Below, in pieces: positions 25,845 to 35,178 of a stretch of DNA of 64,000 nt (position 1 is its first letter; each line of letters opens with the position of its first letter). This stretch comes from Hebobacterum sp964559435 (GTDB lineage Bacteria > Armatimonadota > Hebobacteria > Hebobacterales > Hebobacteraceae), in the NCBI GenBank assembly GCA_964559435.1, contig CAZLHI010000005.1, forward strand, positions 62,001 to 126,000, given 5' to 3'. The notes under the pieces are model-generated. The model was not told the DNA's origin. It saw nothing but the letters and a program-made list of their open reading frames with translations, and did no database searches. Position numbers and translations under genes: made by a program.

Positions 25845-26447
25845 GTGAAGATCATCGTCGGCCTGGGAAACCCCGGCCTGAAGTACCGCAGGACCCGGCA
25901 CAACTTCGGCTTCATGGCCCTCCGCGGCCTGGCCGAGCTGAGAGGGATGCGCTTCCGTCGCTGGCGGTTCCGCTCGAGCGCCGCACGCGGCCAGATCGGG
26001 AAGGAGGAGGTGGTCCTTCTTCGCCCCCTGACGTTCATGAACCTCAGCGGCGAGGCGGTCGAGCCGGCCGTGAAGCACCACGGTTGCCGGCTGGCAGACC
26101 TCCTTGTCGTCTGCGACGACGTGGACCTCGATCTCGGTCGTATCCGATTGCGCCGCTCCGGCAGCGCCGGTGGACACAAGGGCCTCGAGTCGATCATTTA
26201 CCATCTTCACAGCCAGGATTTCCCGCGGCTCCGCCTGGGAATCGGCCGGCCGCCCGAGGGCATCGACATCATGAGCTACGTCCTCAGCGTCTTCCGCAGA
26301 AACGAATGGCCGACCGTCCGGGAGGTCACGCAACGCGCGGTGGAGGCAATAGAGACCTGGATATATCACGGCATCGATGAGGCCATGAACCGACATAACC
26401 AGGTTCGGGCCCCTGACATTGACAGCCCGCGAGCGGTTCGGCCATAA
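25845..26447 (+). CDS. pth: peptidyl-tRNA hydrolase
   Basis: This 200-residue enzyme releases tRNA from peptidyl-tRNA dropped by ribosomes. It shows the N-terminal VGLGNPGLKYRRTRHNFGF (catalytic His in the TRHN motif), RPLTFMNLSGEAV, VVCDDVDLDLGRIRLR and GSAGGHKGLESI. The GTG start at 25845 gives the family N-terminus but has no clear ribosome-binding site. The gene begins 65 bases after tRNA-Arg with no terminator between, so it may be read from the tRNA promoter. Confidence 0.94.
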   Translation: MKIIVGLGNPGLKYRRTRHNFGFMALRGLAELRGMRFRRWRFRSSAARGQIGKEEVVLLRPLTFMNLSGEAVEPAVKHHGCRLADLLVVCDDVDLDLGRIRLRRSGSAGGHKGLESIIYHLHSQDFPRLRLGIGRPPEGIDIMSYVLSVFRRNEWPTVREVTQRAVEAIETWIYHGIDEAMNRHNQVRAPDIDSPRAVRP

Positions 26448-26448
26448 T
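26419..26448 (+). promoter_or_regulatory. promoter of the aminotransferase-serA operon
   Basis: Perfect TTGACA (26419-26424), 18 bases, CATAAT (26443-26448). The -35 box lies inside the last codons of pth. A strong GGAGGT ribosome-binding site follows at 26491-26496, ahead of the TTG start at 26505. Confidence 0.7.
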
Positions 26449-26504
26449 GAGGTCCCTTGGTGTAGGGTTCTCACTATCCCCATAAACTCAGGAGGTATCT
26501 ACCT

Positions 26505-27653
26505 TTGCACGAGAAGCAACTTCTAATGATCCCCGGGCCAACCGCGGTGCCGCAGTCGATCCTGTTGGCCGGCGCCAGGCCGATGATCAACCACCGCGGT
26601 CCCGAGTTCAGAGCTGCCCTGGAGGAGTGCACCGAAGGGCTGAAGCGCGTCTTCCAGACCTCACACGAGATGTTCATCCTCACAGCCTCCGGCACTGGCG
26701 GGCTGGAGGCGGCGGTCGTCAACATGCTGTCGCCGGGAGATCTCGTGCTCTCGGTGAGCATCGGCGTCTTCGGAGACCGCTTCGCCGACATTGCCGACAC
26801 CCACGGCGCTCGCGTCGAGAAGATGGATTTCGAGATGGGCAAGGCAGCCGATCCGGAGCAGATTCGACAGCGACTGGCGAGAGACACGAAGAAGGAGATC
26901 AAGGCCGTCCTGCTCACGCACAACGAGACCTCCACCGGCGTCACGAATGACATGGCAACCATCGGCCCCATCGTCCGTGAGCACGGGGCTCTCCTGCTGG
27001 TGGACGGCATAAGCTCTCTCGTCGCAATGGACTGCCAGATGGACGCCTGGTATATGGATGTGCTCGTCGCGGGATCGCAGAAGGCGTTCATGATCCCACC
27101 AGGGCTCTGCTTCATCGCCACCAATGACCGAGCGGCCGCCGCCATGGAGCAGACCACAACGCCCAGGTTCTACTTCGACCTCGCAAAGGCCAGGAGCTAT
27201 CTCGAACAAGGGCAGACGCCATGGACCCCGGCCGTGCCGCAGGTCTTCCAGCTCGAAGCCGCGCTGAAGCTGCTGGAACGCGAGGGCCTACAGGCCTGTT
27301 TCGAGCGACACGCGCGCCTGGCAAGGGCAACTCGTGAAGGCGTGAAGGCCCTTGGCCTCAAGCTGCTGGCTGACGAGGCCCACGCGAGCAACGCTGTCAC
27401 GGCCGCGCGGAAGCCGCAGGGCGCCGCGGTGGCGGAGCTGCGGAAGCTAATGCGAGATAAGTACGGGGTCGTGCTCGCCGGCGGGCAGCGAAGCCTCAAG
27501 GACGAGATCTTCAGGATCGGCCACCTGGGGTATGTGGGCGAGGCCGATATCATCGCGACGCTCGGCCTGCTTGGGCTCGGGCTCAAGGAGCTGGGAGTCA
27601 ATGTTGATCCAACGGCCGGTGTCCGGGCGGCCGTGAGCTCGTTGGGAGGCTGA
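26505..27653 (+). CDS. class V aminotransferase (alanine-glyoxylate / serine-pyruvate type)
   Basis: This 382-residue PLP enzyme belongs to the alanine-glyoxylate/serine-pyruvate aminotransferase group. Typical motifs are LMIPGPTAVP, MINHRGPEFRAAL, TASGTGGLEAAVVNM, THNETSTGV, VDGISSLVAMDC and the PLP lysine in VAGSQKAFMIPPG, followed by RIGHLGYV near the end. The TTG start is fixed by the GGAGGT 8 bases before it. It is 3 bases from serA. The pairing suggests a serine or phosphoserine aminotransferase role in place of SerC, or glyoxylate handling; the amino donor is not decided by sequence. Confidence 0.9.
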   Translation: MHEKQLLMIPGPTAVPQSILLAGARPMINHRGPEFRAALEECTEGLKRVFQTSHEMFILTASGTGGLEAAVVNMLSPGDLVLSVSIGVFGDRFADIADTHGARVEKMDFEMGKAADPEQIRQRLARDTKKEIKAVLLTHNETSTGVTNDMATIGPIVREHGALLLVDGISSLVAMDCQMDAWYMDVLVAGSQKAFMIPPGLCFIATNDRAAAAMEQTTTPRFYFDLAKARSYLEQGQTPWTPAVPQVFQLEAALKLLEREGLQACFERHARLARATREGVKALGLKLLADEAHASNAVTAARKPQGAAVAELRKLMRDKYGVVLAGGQRSLKDEIFRIGHLGYVGEADIIATLGLLGLGLKELGVNVDPTAGVRAAVSSLGG

Positions 27654-27656
27654 CGC

Positions 27657-29264
27657 GTGGCCGGGCAACAGAAGCAATGGCGGATTCTGGTCAGCGACAA
27701 GCTTGCCGAAGACGGGCTGTCTGTGCTGCGCGACCACCCGGCGGTGGAGCTCGTGGTCAAGACGAGCATGAGTCCTGAAGAGCTCCAGAAAGCAATCAGC
27801 GACGCCGACGCCCTCCTGGTGCGCAGTGCGACTAAGGTCACGGCCGACCTGATCCGGGCCGCCCCGCGGCTCCTCGCAATCGGTCGCGCCGGTGTCGGTG
27901 TGGACAACATCGACGTCGAGGCCGCGACCAAGCGCGGGATCGTCGTATGCAACTCCCCAGAGGGCAACACGGTGGCGGCGGCTGAGCACACGGTCGCGCT
28001 GATGCTTGCGCTGGCGCGCAACATCCCTGCGGCCAGCGGGTCGGTCATGGCCGGGCAATGGAGGCGGGGCGCTTTCCTCGGCGTCGAGCTGTTCAACAAG
28101 ACGCTGGGGGTCATCGGGCTCGGGAAGATCGGCAGCGAGGTGGCGGTCAGGGCCGCCGCCTTCGGCATGAAGGTCATCGGGCACGATCCTTTCGTCGCAG
28201 CGGATCGCGCGGAGCGCATAGGAGTCGAAATCGTCGAACTTCAGGAGGTCCTGGAGCGCTCGGATTTCGTCACGATCCACGTGCCGCTCACAAAAGATAC
28301 CGAGTATCTGATCGGTCGCGAGAATCTGGCCAAAGTCAAGCCGGGGGTGAGGATCATCAACTGCTCGCGGGGTCGGGTGGTGGATGAGGCCGCGCTAGCG
28401 GAGGCCATTAAGGACGGCCATGTGGCTGGGGCAGGCCTGGATGTCTTCGAGAAGGAGCCTCCCACCGAAAGCCCGCTTCTCGAAGTTGACAATGTCGTCT
28501 TGACGCCGCACCTCGGGGCATCGACCGCTGAGGCGCAGGCGAAGGTGGCCGTCGACGTGGCCCAGCAGGTCTTGGATGTTCTGAATGGCAGGCCAGCCAG
28601 AAGCGCGGTCAATGTGATACCGGTGAGCCCAGAAGCGCTGCGTGCGATTGAGGCCTACCTGCCTCTGGCCGAGAAGATGGGAAGCTTGCACGGTCAGCTG
28701 GCAGGGAGTCCGCTCAGATCCGTCGAGGTGACGTACGCGGGTCGGCTTGCGGACGAGGACCCCCGGCTGCTCACTCGCGCCTTTCTGAAGGGACTGCTGT
28801 CGCCCATCATCGACGAGCCGGTCAACCTCGTGAACGCTTCGGTTGTCGCACAGGCGCGGGGGCTGCGCGTGGTGGAATCGCGCAGCCGGGAACCAGAGGA
28901 CTATGTCAGCCTGATTACCGCCCGCGTTGCCGTCGACGACAGGGAGCGCGTCATCTCCGGCACGCTCTTCGGGCGGAGCGAGCCGCGGATCGTCCGCGTC
29001 GACGGATACCGGGTCGACTTCACTCCGGCCGGGTACATGCTCGTCTCAATGCATATCGACCAACCGGGCATGATCGGCCGCGTTGGCACGGTTCTGGGCG
29101 AACACCAGATCAACATAGCAGGCATGCACGTTGGGCGAAGCCAGCCGGGTCCGGGAGGGCTTTCGGTCATGGTGTTGGCCCTCGACGGGCCGATACCGGC
29201 AGATGTGATGGAGCAGCTTCGGCGCATTGACGGCATCGAGACGACGCAGCTCGTGGAGCTGTGA
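27657..29264 (+). CDS. serA: D-3-phosphoglycerate dehydrogenase
   Basis: This 535-residue long-form SerA oxidises 3-phosphoglycerate in the first step of serine synthesis. The NAD site is GVIGLGKIGSEVA. The catalytic Arg is in NCSRGRVVDEAAL, the Glu in VFEKEPPTESPLL and the His in LTPHLGAST. The intervening allosteric substrate-binding domain (about residues 320-450) and the C-terminal ACT domain (about 460-535, MHIDQPGMIGRVGTVLGEHQINIAGM) fit feedback control by serine. GTG start 27657, immediately after the aminotransferase. Confidence 0.94.
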   Translation: MAGQQKQWRILVSDKLAEDGLSVLRDHPAVELVVKTSMSPEELQKAISDADALLVRSATKVTADLIRAAPRLLAIGRAGVGVDNIDVEAATKRGIVVCNSPEGNTVAAAEHTVALMLALARNIPAASGSVMAGQWRRGAFLGVELFNKTLGVIGLGKIGSEVAVRAAAFGMKVIGHDPFVAADRAERIGVEIVELQEVLERSDFVTIHVPLTKDTEYLIGRENLAKVKPGVRIINCSRGRVVDEAALAEAIKDGHVAGAGLDVFEKEPPTESPLLEVDNVVLTPHLGASTAEAQAKVAVDVAQQVLDVLNGRPARSAVNVIPVSPEALRAIEAYLPLAEKMGSLHGQLAGSPLRSVEVTYAGRLADEDPRLLTRAFLKGLLSPIIDEPVNLVNASVVAQARGLRVVESRSREPEDYVSLITARVAVDDRERVISGTLFGRSEPRIVRVDGYRVDFTPAGYMLVSMHIDQPGMIGRVGTVLGEHQINIAGMHVGRSQPGPGGLSVMVLALDGPIPADVMEQLRRIDGIETTQLVEL

Positions 29265-29273
29265 GCGCTTTGC

Positions 29274-30038
29274 ATGACGATTCTCATCACCAACGACGAC
29301 GGTATCCACGCCGCCGGGCTGCTGGCACTCTACTCCTCACTCCGGCAGCTCGGTGAAGTCACCGCCATCGCCCCGGAGCGGCCGCGCAGCGCGTGCGGCC
29401 ATGCTATCACCCTGCATAAGCCGCTGCGATTGCGCGCGGTGGAGATGCCGGACGGGGAAACCGGCTACGCCAGCAACGGGACTCCCGCCGACTGCGTTGC
29501 GCTGGGGGTCAGCAACCACGTTGGCGGCGTTCCCGATCTCGTCGTGTCGGGCATCAACCTTGGCCCGAACCTCGGCGTCGATATGACCTATTCGGGCACG
29601 GTGGCGGCGGCGATGGAGGCGGCCATTTGCGGGATACCGAGCTTTGCGATCAGCGTGGCATCCTACGAGAAAGCCGATTTCGGCCCAGCAGCCGAGTTCG
29701 CTAGATACTTCGCGGAACAGATCCACGAGCACGGCCTCCAGAAGGCAAGCTTCCTCAACGTGAACGTTCCCGCCGTTCCGCGCGCGGAAATACGGGGAGT
29801 CACCGTGACGCGCCAGGGCAGAGTCAGATACAGCAATCGCATCGAGAGGCGCACCGACCCGCGGGGTGGAGCCTACTACTGGCTGACCGGCGAGAGAGTT
29901 GATCCCTCCAAGCAACCGGGAGGTGATGCCGACGCTGTCTCCCGCAAGAGAGTCTCGGTCACCCCGGTTCGGCTTGACCTCACAGACGAGGCCCTTATGA
30001 GCGAACTCTCTGGTTGGGAACTCGACTGGCCGGGATAG
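29274..30038 (+). CDS. surE: 5'/3'-nucleotidase SurE
   Basis: A 254-residue metal-dependent survival-protein nucleotidase. The Asp pair lies in ILITNDDGIHAAG. GYASNGTPADCV, DLVVSGINLGPNLG and YSGTVAAAMEAAICGIPSFAIS are all conserved SurE signatures, and FLNVNVP supports the family. It starts at ATG 29274, 9 bases after serA, so it may be the third gene of that operon. Length is normal. Confidence 0.94.
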   Translation: MTILITNDDGIHAAGLLALYSSLRQLGEVTAIAPERPRSACGHAITLHKPLRLRAVEMPDGETGYASNGTPADCVALGVSNHVGGVPDLVVSGINLGPNLGVDMTYSGTVAAAMEAAICGIPSFAISVASYEKADFGPAAEFARYFAEQIHEHGLQKASFLNVNVPAVPRAEIRGVTVTRQGRVRYSNRIERRTDPRGGAYYWLTGERVDPSKQPGGDADAVSRKRVSVTPVRLDLTDEALMSELSGWELDWPG

Positions 30039-30119
30039 GCTGGGGAAAGGACCGCGGCTCGTATCCGGCGGACAACCCGACAGTACGCGAAGGGGCCGCT
30101 CATGCCCCATAAGTGAGCC

Positions 30120-31046
30120 ATGACGCGGGAAACATTTGCTCCGAGCTACGCTCGCATGGCAGAGCCCGTTCTCGCAGAGCGGGTGGAGGCTCTGCGGGCG
30201 ATGATGCGAAGCTGCCGACTTTGCCCCCGCCGCTGCAATGTAGACCGTCCAGCCGGCGAACTTGGCGCTTGCCGCACCGGCGCAGATCCGATCGTATCCA
30301 GCTACGGGCCTCACTTCGGAGAGGAGAGGCCCTTGGTGGGCCGGATGGGCTCCGGGACCATCTTCCTCACACACTGCAACTTGCGATGCATCTTCTGTCA
30401 GAACTGCGAGATATCTCAACTCGGCGACGGCCATCCGGTGAGCGTCGAACAGGTGGCGCGGATGATGCTGGAGCTTCAGCGCCGCGGCTGCCACAACATC
30501 AACTGGGTGACACCGACGCATCAGCTCCCGATGCTCGTTGAGGCGACGCCGGTCGCTCTGCGGGAGGGCCTTCGAGTTCCCATCGTCTACAACTGCGGGG
30601 GGTATGAGTCCACGGAGGCATTACGGCTGCTGGACGGCATCGTGGACATATACATGCCTGACGCGAAGTATGGGGACAACGCGGCCGGCGAGCAGCTTTC
30701 CAGCGTCCCCGACTACTGGGATCGGTGCAGGGAAGCCCTGACAGAGATGCACCGCCAGGTCGGCGATCTGGCATTAGATGAAAACGGCGTGGCGACGCGC
30801 GGCCTGCTGGTCAGGCATTTGGTGCTTCCCGAAGACATGACACAGACCTCCGTCGTGATGCAGTACTTGGCCTCGCTCAGCGCGGACACATATGTGAACG
30901 TCATGGCCCAGTATCGCCCGGCGCACCGAGCGCGGGAGGTGGCCGCCATCGCGCGGCCGCCGACGCGCAGAGAGTTTCGGACGGCCGTGCAGGCCGCGAT
31001 TGAAGCTGGGCTGCATCGGCTGGACGAACGCCGCTTGCTCGTATGA
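30120..31046 (+). CDS. radical SAM protein, pyruvate-formate-lyase-activating-enzyme-like
   Basis: A 308-residue radical SAM enzyme, related to COG1313-type PflA homologues. An N-terminal cysteine cluster (SCRLCPRRCNVDRPAGELGAC) precedes the iron-sulfur motif in THCNLRCIFCQNCEIS (CxxxCxxC). WVTPTHQLP, IVYNCGGYES, DIYMPDAKYGD and LVRHLVLPEDM are characteristic. It is the second radical SAM gene of this general class in the window, but is not closely similar to the one at 19361. ATG 30120 lies 81 bases after surE. The stop overlaps the phosphoesterase gene by 4 bases. The substrate is unknown. Confidence 0.87.
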   Translation: MTRETFAPSYARMAEPVLAERVEALRAMMRSCRLCPRRCNVDRPAGELGACRTGADPIVSSYGPHFGEERPLVGRMGSGTIFLTHCNLRCIFCQNCEISQLGDGHPVSVEQVARMMLELQRRGCHNINWVTPTHQLPMLVEATPVALREGLRVPIVYNCGGYESTEALRLLDGIVDIYMPDAKYGDNAAGEQLSSVPDYWDRCREALTEMHRQVGDLALDENGVATRGLLVRHLVLPEDMTQTSVVMQYLASLSADTYVNVMAQYRPAHRAREVAAIARPPTRREFRTAVQAAIEAGLHRLDERRLLV

Positions 31047-32212
31047 CGACTGCGTGCCCCTCCATTCCTGGCCCCACACGCGGTGAGCTGGCCGGATTCG
31101 GCCTACTGCTGGCATGGCTTGCAGTCGGGTACGCGGCGGCTTTGAGGCTGGCCGCAGGTGTGTCCTGGGCGACCGCTTCTTGGCAGGCGACGGCCTGCGT
31201 GTTGACAGGCGCAATACTGCTGCTGCTCGTTATCGAGGCTGTGAGCGTTTCCAGGAGAATCGCGGGAGTCTCACCGGCCGCGTATCGCGCGGTTGCCCCC
31301 ATTATGGGCGCTTCGCAATACGCCCTGCCCTGGCTCGGATGGTCTGTTCTGATCTGGTGGATGAACGGCGGGCGTCTCTCGACGGTGGAGGCACTTGAAT
31401 CCGGCGCCGCGATCTCCGCCTTCTCATATCTCAGCGGATTCGTCATCGTTCTCACGCTTCGGCCTCGTGCCGGCGATGTGGAAGTGACGCGCACGGACGC
31501 GATCCTGGACGCACTGCCAGCAGCTTTCGACGGATACCGGATTCTGCACATATCGGACATCCACGGAGGCTCCCGCCTTTCGCTGGCCTCGGTGTCGGAA
31601 AGGCTCGCGCCAGCCGAGAACCTCCAGTCTGACCTGATAGTGTTCACAGGTGATCTGGCGGCACGCGGGGACGCGGTCGAACCGACGGCCGACTCGCTCG
31701 CTCGACTCGCGGCCCGCGACGGGATCGTGGCAGTGTTGGGCAACCACGACCACTGGATGGGGAAGAGGCGAGTCGCAACCGCACTCCAAAGCCGGGGCCT
31801 CGTCATCCTCGGCAACGACAGCCTTAGACTTGAGAGAGGCGGACAAACCTTGTACCTGGTCGGCGTGGAGAGCGTCTCCTACGTCGGGCGCGACGACTTG
31901 CAGGCCGCGCTGCGAGGCGTGCCGGAGGGCGCGCCGGTCGTGATGCTGACCCATTCGCCAGACATTGTCTACAAAGAACTGTCATCGCGCGCCTCGCTTA
32001 TCCTGTCCGGTCATACCCATGGAGGCCAGATGGTCTTTCCGTGGATCGGGCCGCTCTACGTCCCCACGGGCCTTGGCCGCCGGCGAATGTCCGGGCTGCT
32101 CGAGGCCGAAGGCCGACTCCTTTACATCAATCGAGGGCTCGGGGAGGTCTTCCCGCCGATGCGTCTGAACTGCTCGCCTGAGCTGGCCTTGATAACGCTG
32201 CGCCGCCGATGA
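31043..32212 (+). CDS. membrane-anchored metallophosphoesterase
   Basis: A 389-residue YaeI/YkuE-type phosphoesterase. The first 145 residues contain about four transmembrane segments. The C-terminal calcineurin-like domain shows the full metal-ligand set: HISDIHGG (about 169-176), FTGDLA, VLGNHDHW, MLTHSPD and LSGHTHGGQMV. YVPTGLGRRRMSG and YINRGLG are typical of this subgroup. Family members include a UDP-2,3-diacylglucosamine hydrolase-like enzyme, but the substrate is not defined here. It overlaps the radical SAM gene by 4 bases and is followed by the tRNA-Ser promoter. Confidence 0.88.
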   Translation: MTTACPSIPGPTRGELAGFGLLLAWLAVGYAAALRLAAGVSWATASWQATACVLTGAILLLLVIEAVSVSRRIAGVSPAAYRAVAPIMGASQYALPWLGWSVLIWWMNGGRLSTVEALESGAAISAFSYLSGFVIVLTLRPRAGDVEVTRTDAILDALPAAFDGYRILHISDIHGGSRLSLASVSERLAPAENLQSDLIVFTGDLAARGDAVEPTADSLARLAARDGIVAVLGNHDHWMGKRRVATALQSRGLVILGNDSLRLERGGQTLYLVGVESVSYVGRDDLQAALRGVPEGAPVVMLTHSPDIVYKELSSRASLILSGHTHGGQMVFPWIGPLYVPTGLGRRRMSGLLEAEGRLLYINRGLGEVFPPMRLNCSPELALITLRRR

Positions 32213-32220
32213 CACCCTGT

Positions 32221-32249
32221 TTGACAGCGCGTCGAGCGCGGCTTATACT
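32221..32249 (+). promoter_or_regulatory. promoter for tRNA-Ser
   Basis: Perfect TTGACA (32221-32226), 17 bases, TATACT (32244-32249). The predicted start is about at the tRNA 5' end (32257). Confidence 0.85.
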
Positions 32250-32256
32250 CGTCCGT

Positions 32257-32347
32257 GGAGAGATGGCCGAGCTGGTCGAAGGCGCACGACTCGAAATCGT
32301 GTAGGCCGCCACAAGCGGCCTCGTGGGTTCGAATCCCACTCTCTCCG
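32257..32347 (+). tRNA. tRNA-Ser (anticodon CGA)
   Basis: The acceptor GGAGAGA pairs with TCTCTCC. The anticodon stem CACGA/TCGTG holds CGA at 32292-32294. The long class II variable arm (AGGCCGC-CACAA-GCGGCCT) is diagnostic for Ser, and the T arm is GTGGG-TTCGAAT-CCCAC. The discriminator is G and CCA is not encoded. Confidence 0.95.
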
Positions 32348-32415
32348 CAGTCCTCCTGCGGTTGTGTTCTGCTGTGGCCCGCTGCTGAGAGATCCTGGCC
32401 CGCTGAGGGCTCCTG

Positions 32416-35178
32416 CTAGGCCGTGTCCGCCTGTGGCTGATCCTCTCGCTCGTTCGGGAAGATCGAAACCGCCTCCTCGCTCTCCCGCCCGCGGCTGAGA
32501 GCGTGCCCGGCCACCCGCCGCACGACGTTGTTTGGGTCGTCTCGATGTGCCTGCTGGAGCGCCTCGCGAGGTCTATCGCCGGGAGCGTCGGCGAGCACGG
32601 ATGCAGTCCGACTGCGCACATCGGCGACCGGGTCGCGCTGGAGGGCCTCGATCAACGCCGCCACCGCTTCGGGCGTCCGGAGCTGCCCCGCGATCTCCAC
32701 CGCCATGAGGCGCACGTCAGATTCGAGCGCTTTCAGCGCGTCGAGAAAGGCCTCGGCTGGAACTCCCTGCCGCAGCCCGCCCGCAAGCGCGATGGCGGCC
32801 CTCGTTTGCTCCTGCTCTGGAAGCCCGTGGAGCGCCGCCAGCAGCGCGACCAACTTGCGTCGTCCCTCTCCCGCCAGGTGCTCGGCCACCACTCGGTCCG
32901 ACTGCTCGGCCCCCAGCGACCGCAGCAGCGGATCGACATCGCCCGTCACCGCCATGTCAACTAACGACGTCGCGGCCGCCGGCGACAGCGGCCCCTGTCG
33001 GAACAGGTCGCCAGCCTCCGCCACCTCCGACCACGCGCCGTGGAGCTGCGTGAGCGCGGCGGCCGCGGCCTCCCTCACCCGCGGGCTCGGGTCGCTTCGC
33101 CGCGCGGTGATCGCTCCCTGGTGTTTGCGCACCGCGCGGCCCAGTCTCGCGACCGATCCCAGAGCGCTTACGCGGACATCTTCATCCGGGTCGGAGAGGG
33201 CCCGGATGAGGGCGTCTGCCGCCTCATTTGCGCCCGCCTCTCCAAGCTGCGCGGCCGCGGTTGCCCGAACCCGAGTGTCTGGATTCTTCAGCAGAGGCAA
33301 GAGAGCATCGGTCAGGCCTCTTGGATCCATCTCGCCCACTGCTTCGAGAGCAGCATTCCGCACCGTCTCGGACGGATCGTCCAGCGCCTCTATCACCTGG
33401 CGAGCGGCTTGCTGCCCGGCCGACTTGCTCAAGATCAGCAGCGCGCGGGCGCGCCGGACCTCGTCGTCGTCTTCGAGGGCCGCGGCGAGAAGCCGCCCTT
33501 TCTGGCGGAAGCGGGATACGGCGAACGCCTCGGTCGCGGCCTCTCGCACGGCCTGGTCTGCGTCTTCCAAGGCCATCCGGGCGAGCGCGTCCGCGGCCTC
33601 GGCCGTGCTGCAGAGAGCCAGGCCCTTTGCCGTCTGTACGCGAAGCTCGTGCCCCGGATCTTGATGAGCGGATAGCAATGCCCTTTGGCACTCGGTCATG
33701 GCAGCCCGAACGTCGAAGTCGGCCGGGAGCACGTCGGGCCGCCAGTGCTCCTGCGCGGATAAGACAGAGGTAAGCCCGGTAACGGCCGCGACCCGCACTT
33801 TCTGGTCTGGGTCGGCGACCGCCCTGGAGAGGGTTCCGAGCGCTGCTGGCTGCCTGCGCTGCGCCATCGCCTTGACGGCTTCCGCTCGGACGGCCGCGTC
33901 CGGGTCGCTCAGCAAGGCGGCCACCGCAGCAATCGACCCGGAGTCGCGACTGTGTCCGAGGGCGGCAACCGAGTGGCGCCTCACCCGCTCCTCCGGGGAC
34001 TCCAGCGCTTCCAGGAGCGGCCGCGACACACCCAGGTCTGCAAGGCTCGACAGCAGCCGAGCAAGGAGGTCCTCGGGGCCTTCCCATTCAGCTTCGCTCA
34101 ACCACCGCTCGACGACACCGCCGCTTTCGAGCGAGGTGGCGAGTCGGCCTGCGACCGGTCGAGGCAGCTCTGTCAAGGCAAGCGATAGCTCCGTGAGACC
34201 GCCCTCGGACAGTGCGACTGCTGCCTGGACCATGGCCTCCACCGCCTGGTCGGATCGATCTTGTCGCTGTGCCTCCCTGGTGAGCGCGTCGAGTATCGAA
34301 CCACAGGACGCCGTCTGCTCCATCTCAGCAAGCGCGCGAGCAGCGGCCGCGCGGACGCTCCCAACCGGGTCGCTCAGCAGCTTCTGGACATCCTCGGAGT
34401 GCCCAGTAGCCCCGAGGCTGCCCAGAGCGTGAACTGCCTGAGCGCGCAGGTCGGGGTTCGGATCTTGGAGAAGCGGGACCAGCATCTCGACGGCCCGCTC
34501 GCCGCCGACAGCGCTGAGCACTTCCACCAGTGTCCGGCGAACTCCGGGACTCCGGTCGCGAAGGGCCGAACTGAGCGGCTCGAGCGCCTCATCCTCCACT
34601 CCCTCCAGTGCCCGCAGGCTCACGGCAAGCGGGCGCAGGCCGGCCTCCAGCATCTCGGCCAGGGCGAGGACGCGCGTCTCGCTGCGTGCGCTCTCACTCT
34701 CGCTGAGCACTCGCCCGCCGGCCAGCTCGACAGCGGCCGCCACAGCAGGAGCCAGGGAAATCTGCTCGCCATCTTCTTGGGCAAGCTGAGACGCGCCGCG
34801 ACCCATCACCGCGCTGAGGACGCGTGCCGCGTCGCCCCTGATTCCCCGGCGCGGGTCGGCAAGCAGCGCGAGTATCTGACGGATGAACCATACGGTTGCC
34901 GCCTGCTGAGCCGACCGTTTGCCCCCGGGGGCGCCGCGCGCGAGGTCGGCCCGAAGCAGCTTGCCCAGGCGGGCGCGATCGGCAGGACCCAAAGCTTGCG
35001 CTCTTTGGAGGCTCTGAACGCGAGTCCGTGGGTCGCTCGCCCGCAGCAGCGTGATGGTCCGACGAAGATCACCCAGCCGTTCGCGCCAGCGGCGTGACAC
35101 GGCGACGAGGACACCCGCTGCTATCACCACCAGAAACGCTGCGGCCCAGAGAGCCGGATTCATGAGGAATGAGTCCAT
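32416..35178 (-). CDS. large HEAT-repeat protein with N-terminal membrane anchor
   Basis: A 920-residue protein with one N-terminal transmembrane helix (about residues 8-28, LWAAAFLVVIAAGVLVAV). The rest is an uninterrupted run of HEAT/PBS-lyase-type repeats, with recurring units such as DPNPDLRAQAVHALGSLG, DPDAAVRAEAVKAMAQRRQ, DPSETVRNAALEAVGEMD and DPDEDVRVSALGSVARLG. Such solenoids act as protein-binding scaffolds. The ATG at 35178 has AGGAGAGG upstream; Met6 is an alternative. It is divergent from the AMIN/HEAT gene at 35526, and the shared repeat type suggests the two are functionally linked. No enzymatic motif is visible. Confidence 0.85.
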   Translation of the reverse strand: MDSFLMNPALWAAAFLVVIAAGVLVAVSRRWRERLGDLRRTITLLRASDPRTRVQSLQRAQALGPADRARLGKLLRADLARGAPGGKRSAQQAATVWFIRQILALLADPRRGIRGDAARVLSAVMGRGASQLAQEDGEQISLAPAVAAAVELAGGRVLSESESARSETRVLALAEMLEAGLRPLAVSLRALEGVEDEALEPLSSALRDRSPGVRRTLVEVLSAVGGERAVEMLVPLLQDPNPDLRAQAVHALGSLGATGHSEDVQKLLSDPVGSVRAAAARALAEMEQTASCGSILDALTREAQRQDRSDQAVEAMVQAAVALSEGGLTELSLALTELPRPVAGRLATSLESGGVVERWLSEAEWEGPEDLLARLLSSLADLGVSRPLLEALESPEERVRRHSVAALGHSRDSGSIAAVAALLSDPDAAVRAEAVKAMAQRRQPAALGTLSRAVADPDQKVRVAAVTGLTSVLSAQEHWRPDVLPADFDVRAAMTECQRALLSAHQDPGHELRVQTAKGLALCSTAEAADALARMALEDADQAVREAATEAFAVSRFRQKGRLLAAALEDDDEVRRARALLILSKSAGQQAARQVIEALDDPSETVRNAALEAVGEMDPRGLTDALLPLLKNPDTRVRATAAAQLGEAGANEAADALIRALSDPDEDVRVSALGSVARLGRAVRKHQGAITARRSDPSPRVREAAAAALTQLHGAWSEVAEAGDLFRQGPLSPAAATSLVDMAVTGDVDPLLRSLGAEQSDRVVAEHLAGEGRRKLVALLAALHGLPEQEQTRAAIALAGGLRQGVPAEAFLDALKALESDVRLMAVEIAGQLRTPEAVAALIEALQRDPVADVRSRTASVLADAPGDRPREALQQAHRDDPNNVVRRVAGHALSRGRESEEAVSIFPNEREDQPQADTA

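Noticed and set aside
32528..33664. Plus-strand frame of 378 codons inside the HEAT-repeat gene
   Set aside because: It is antisense to a protein with clear repeating HEAT units; its Ser/Ala/Arg composition is that of a shadow frame.
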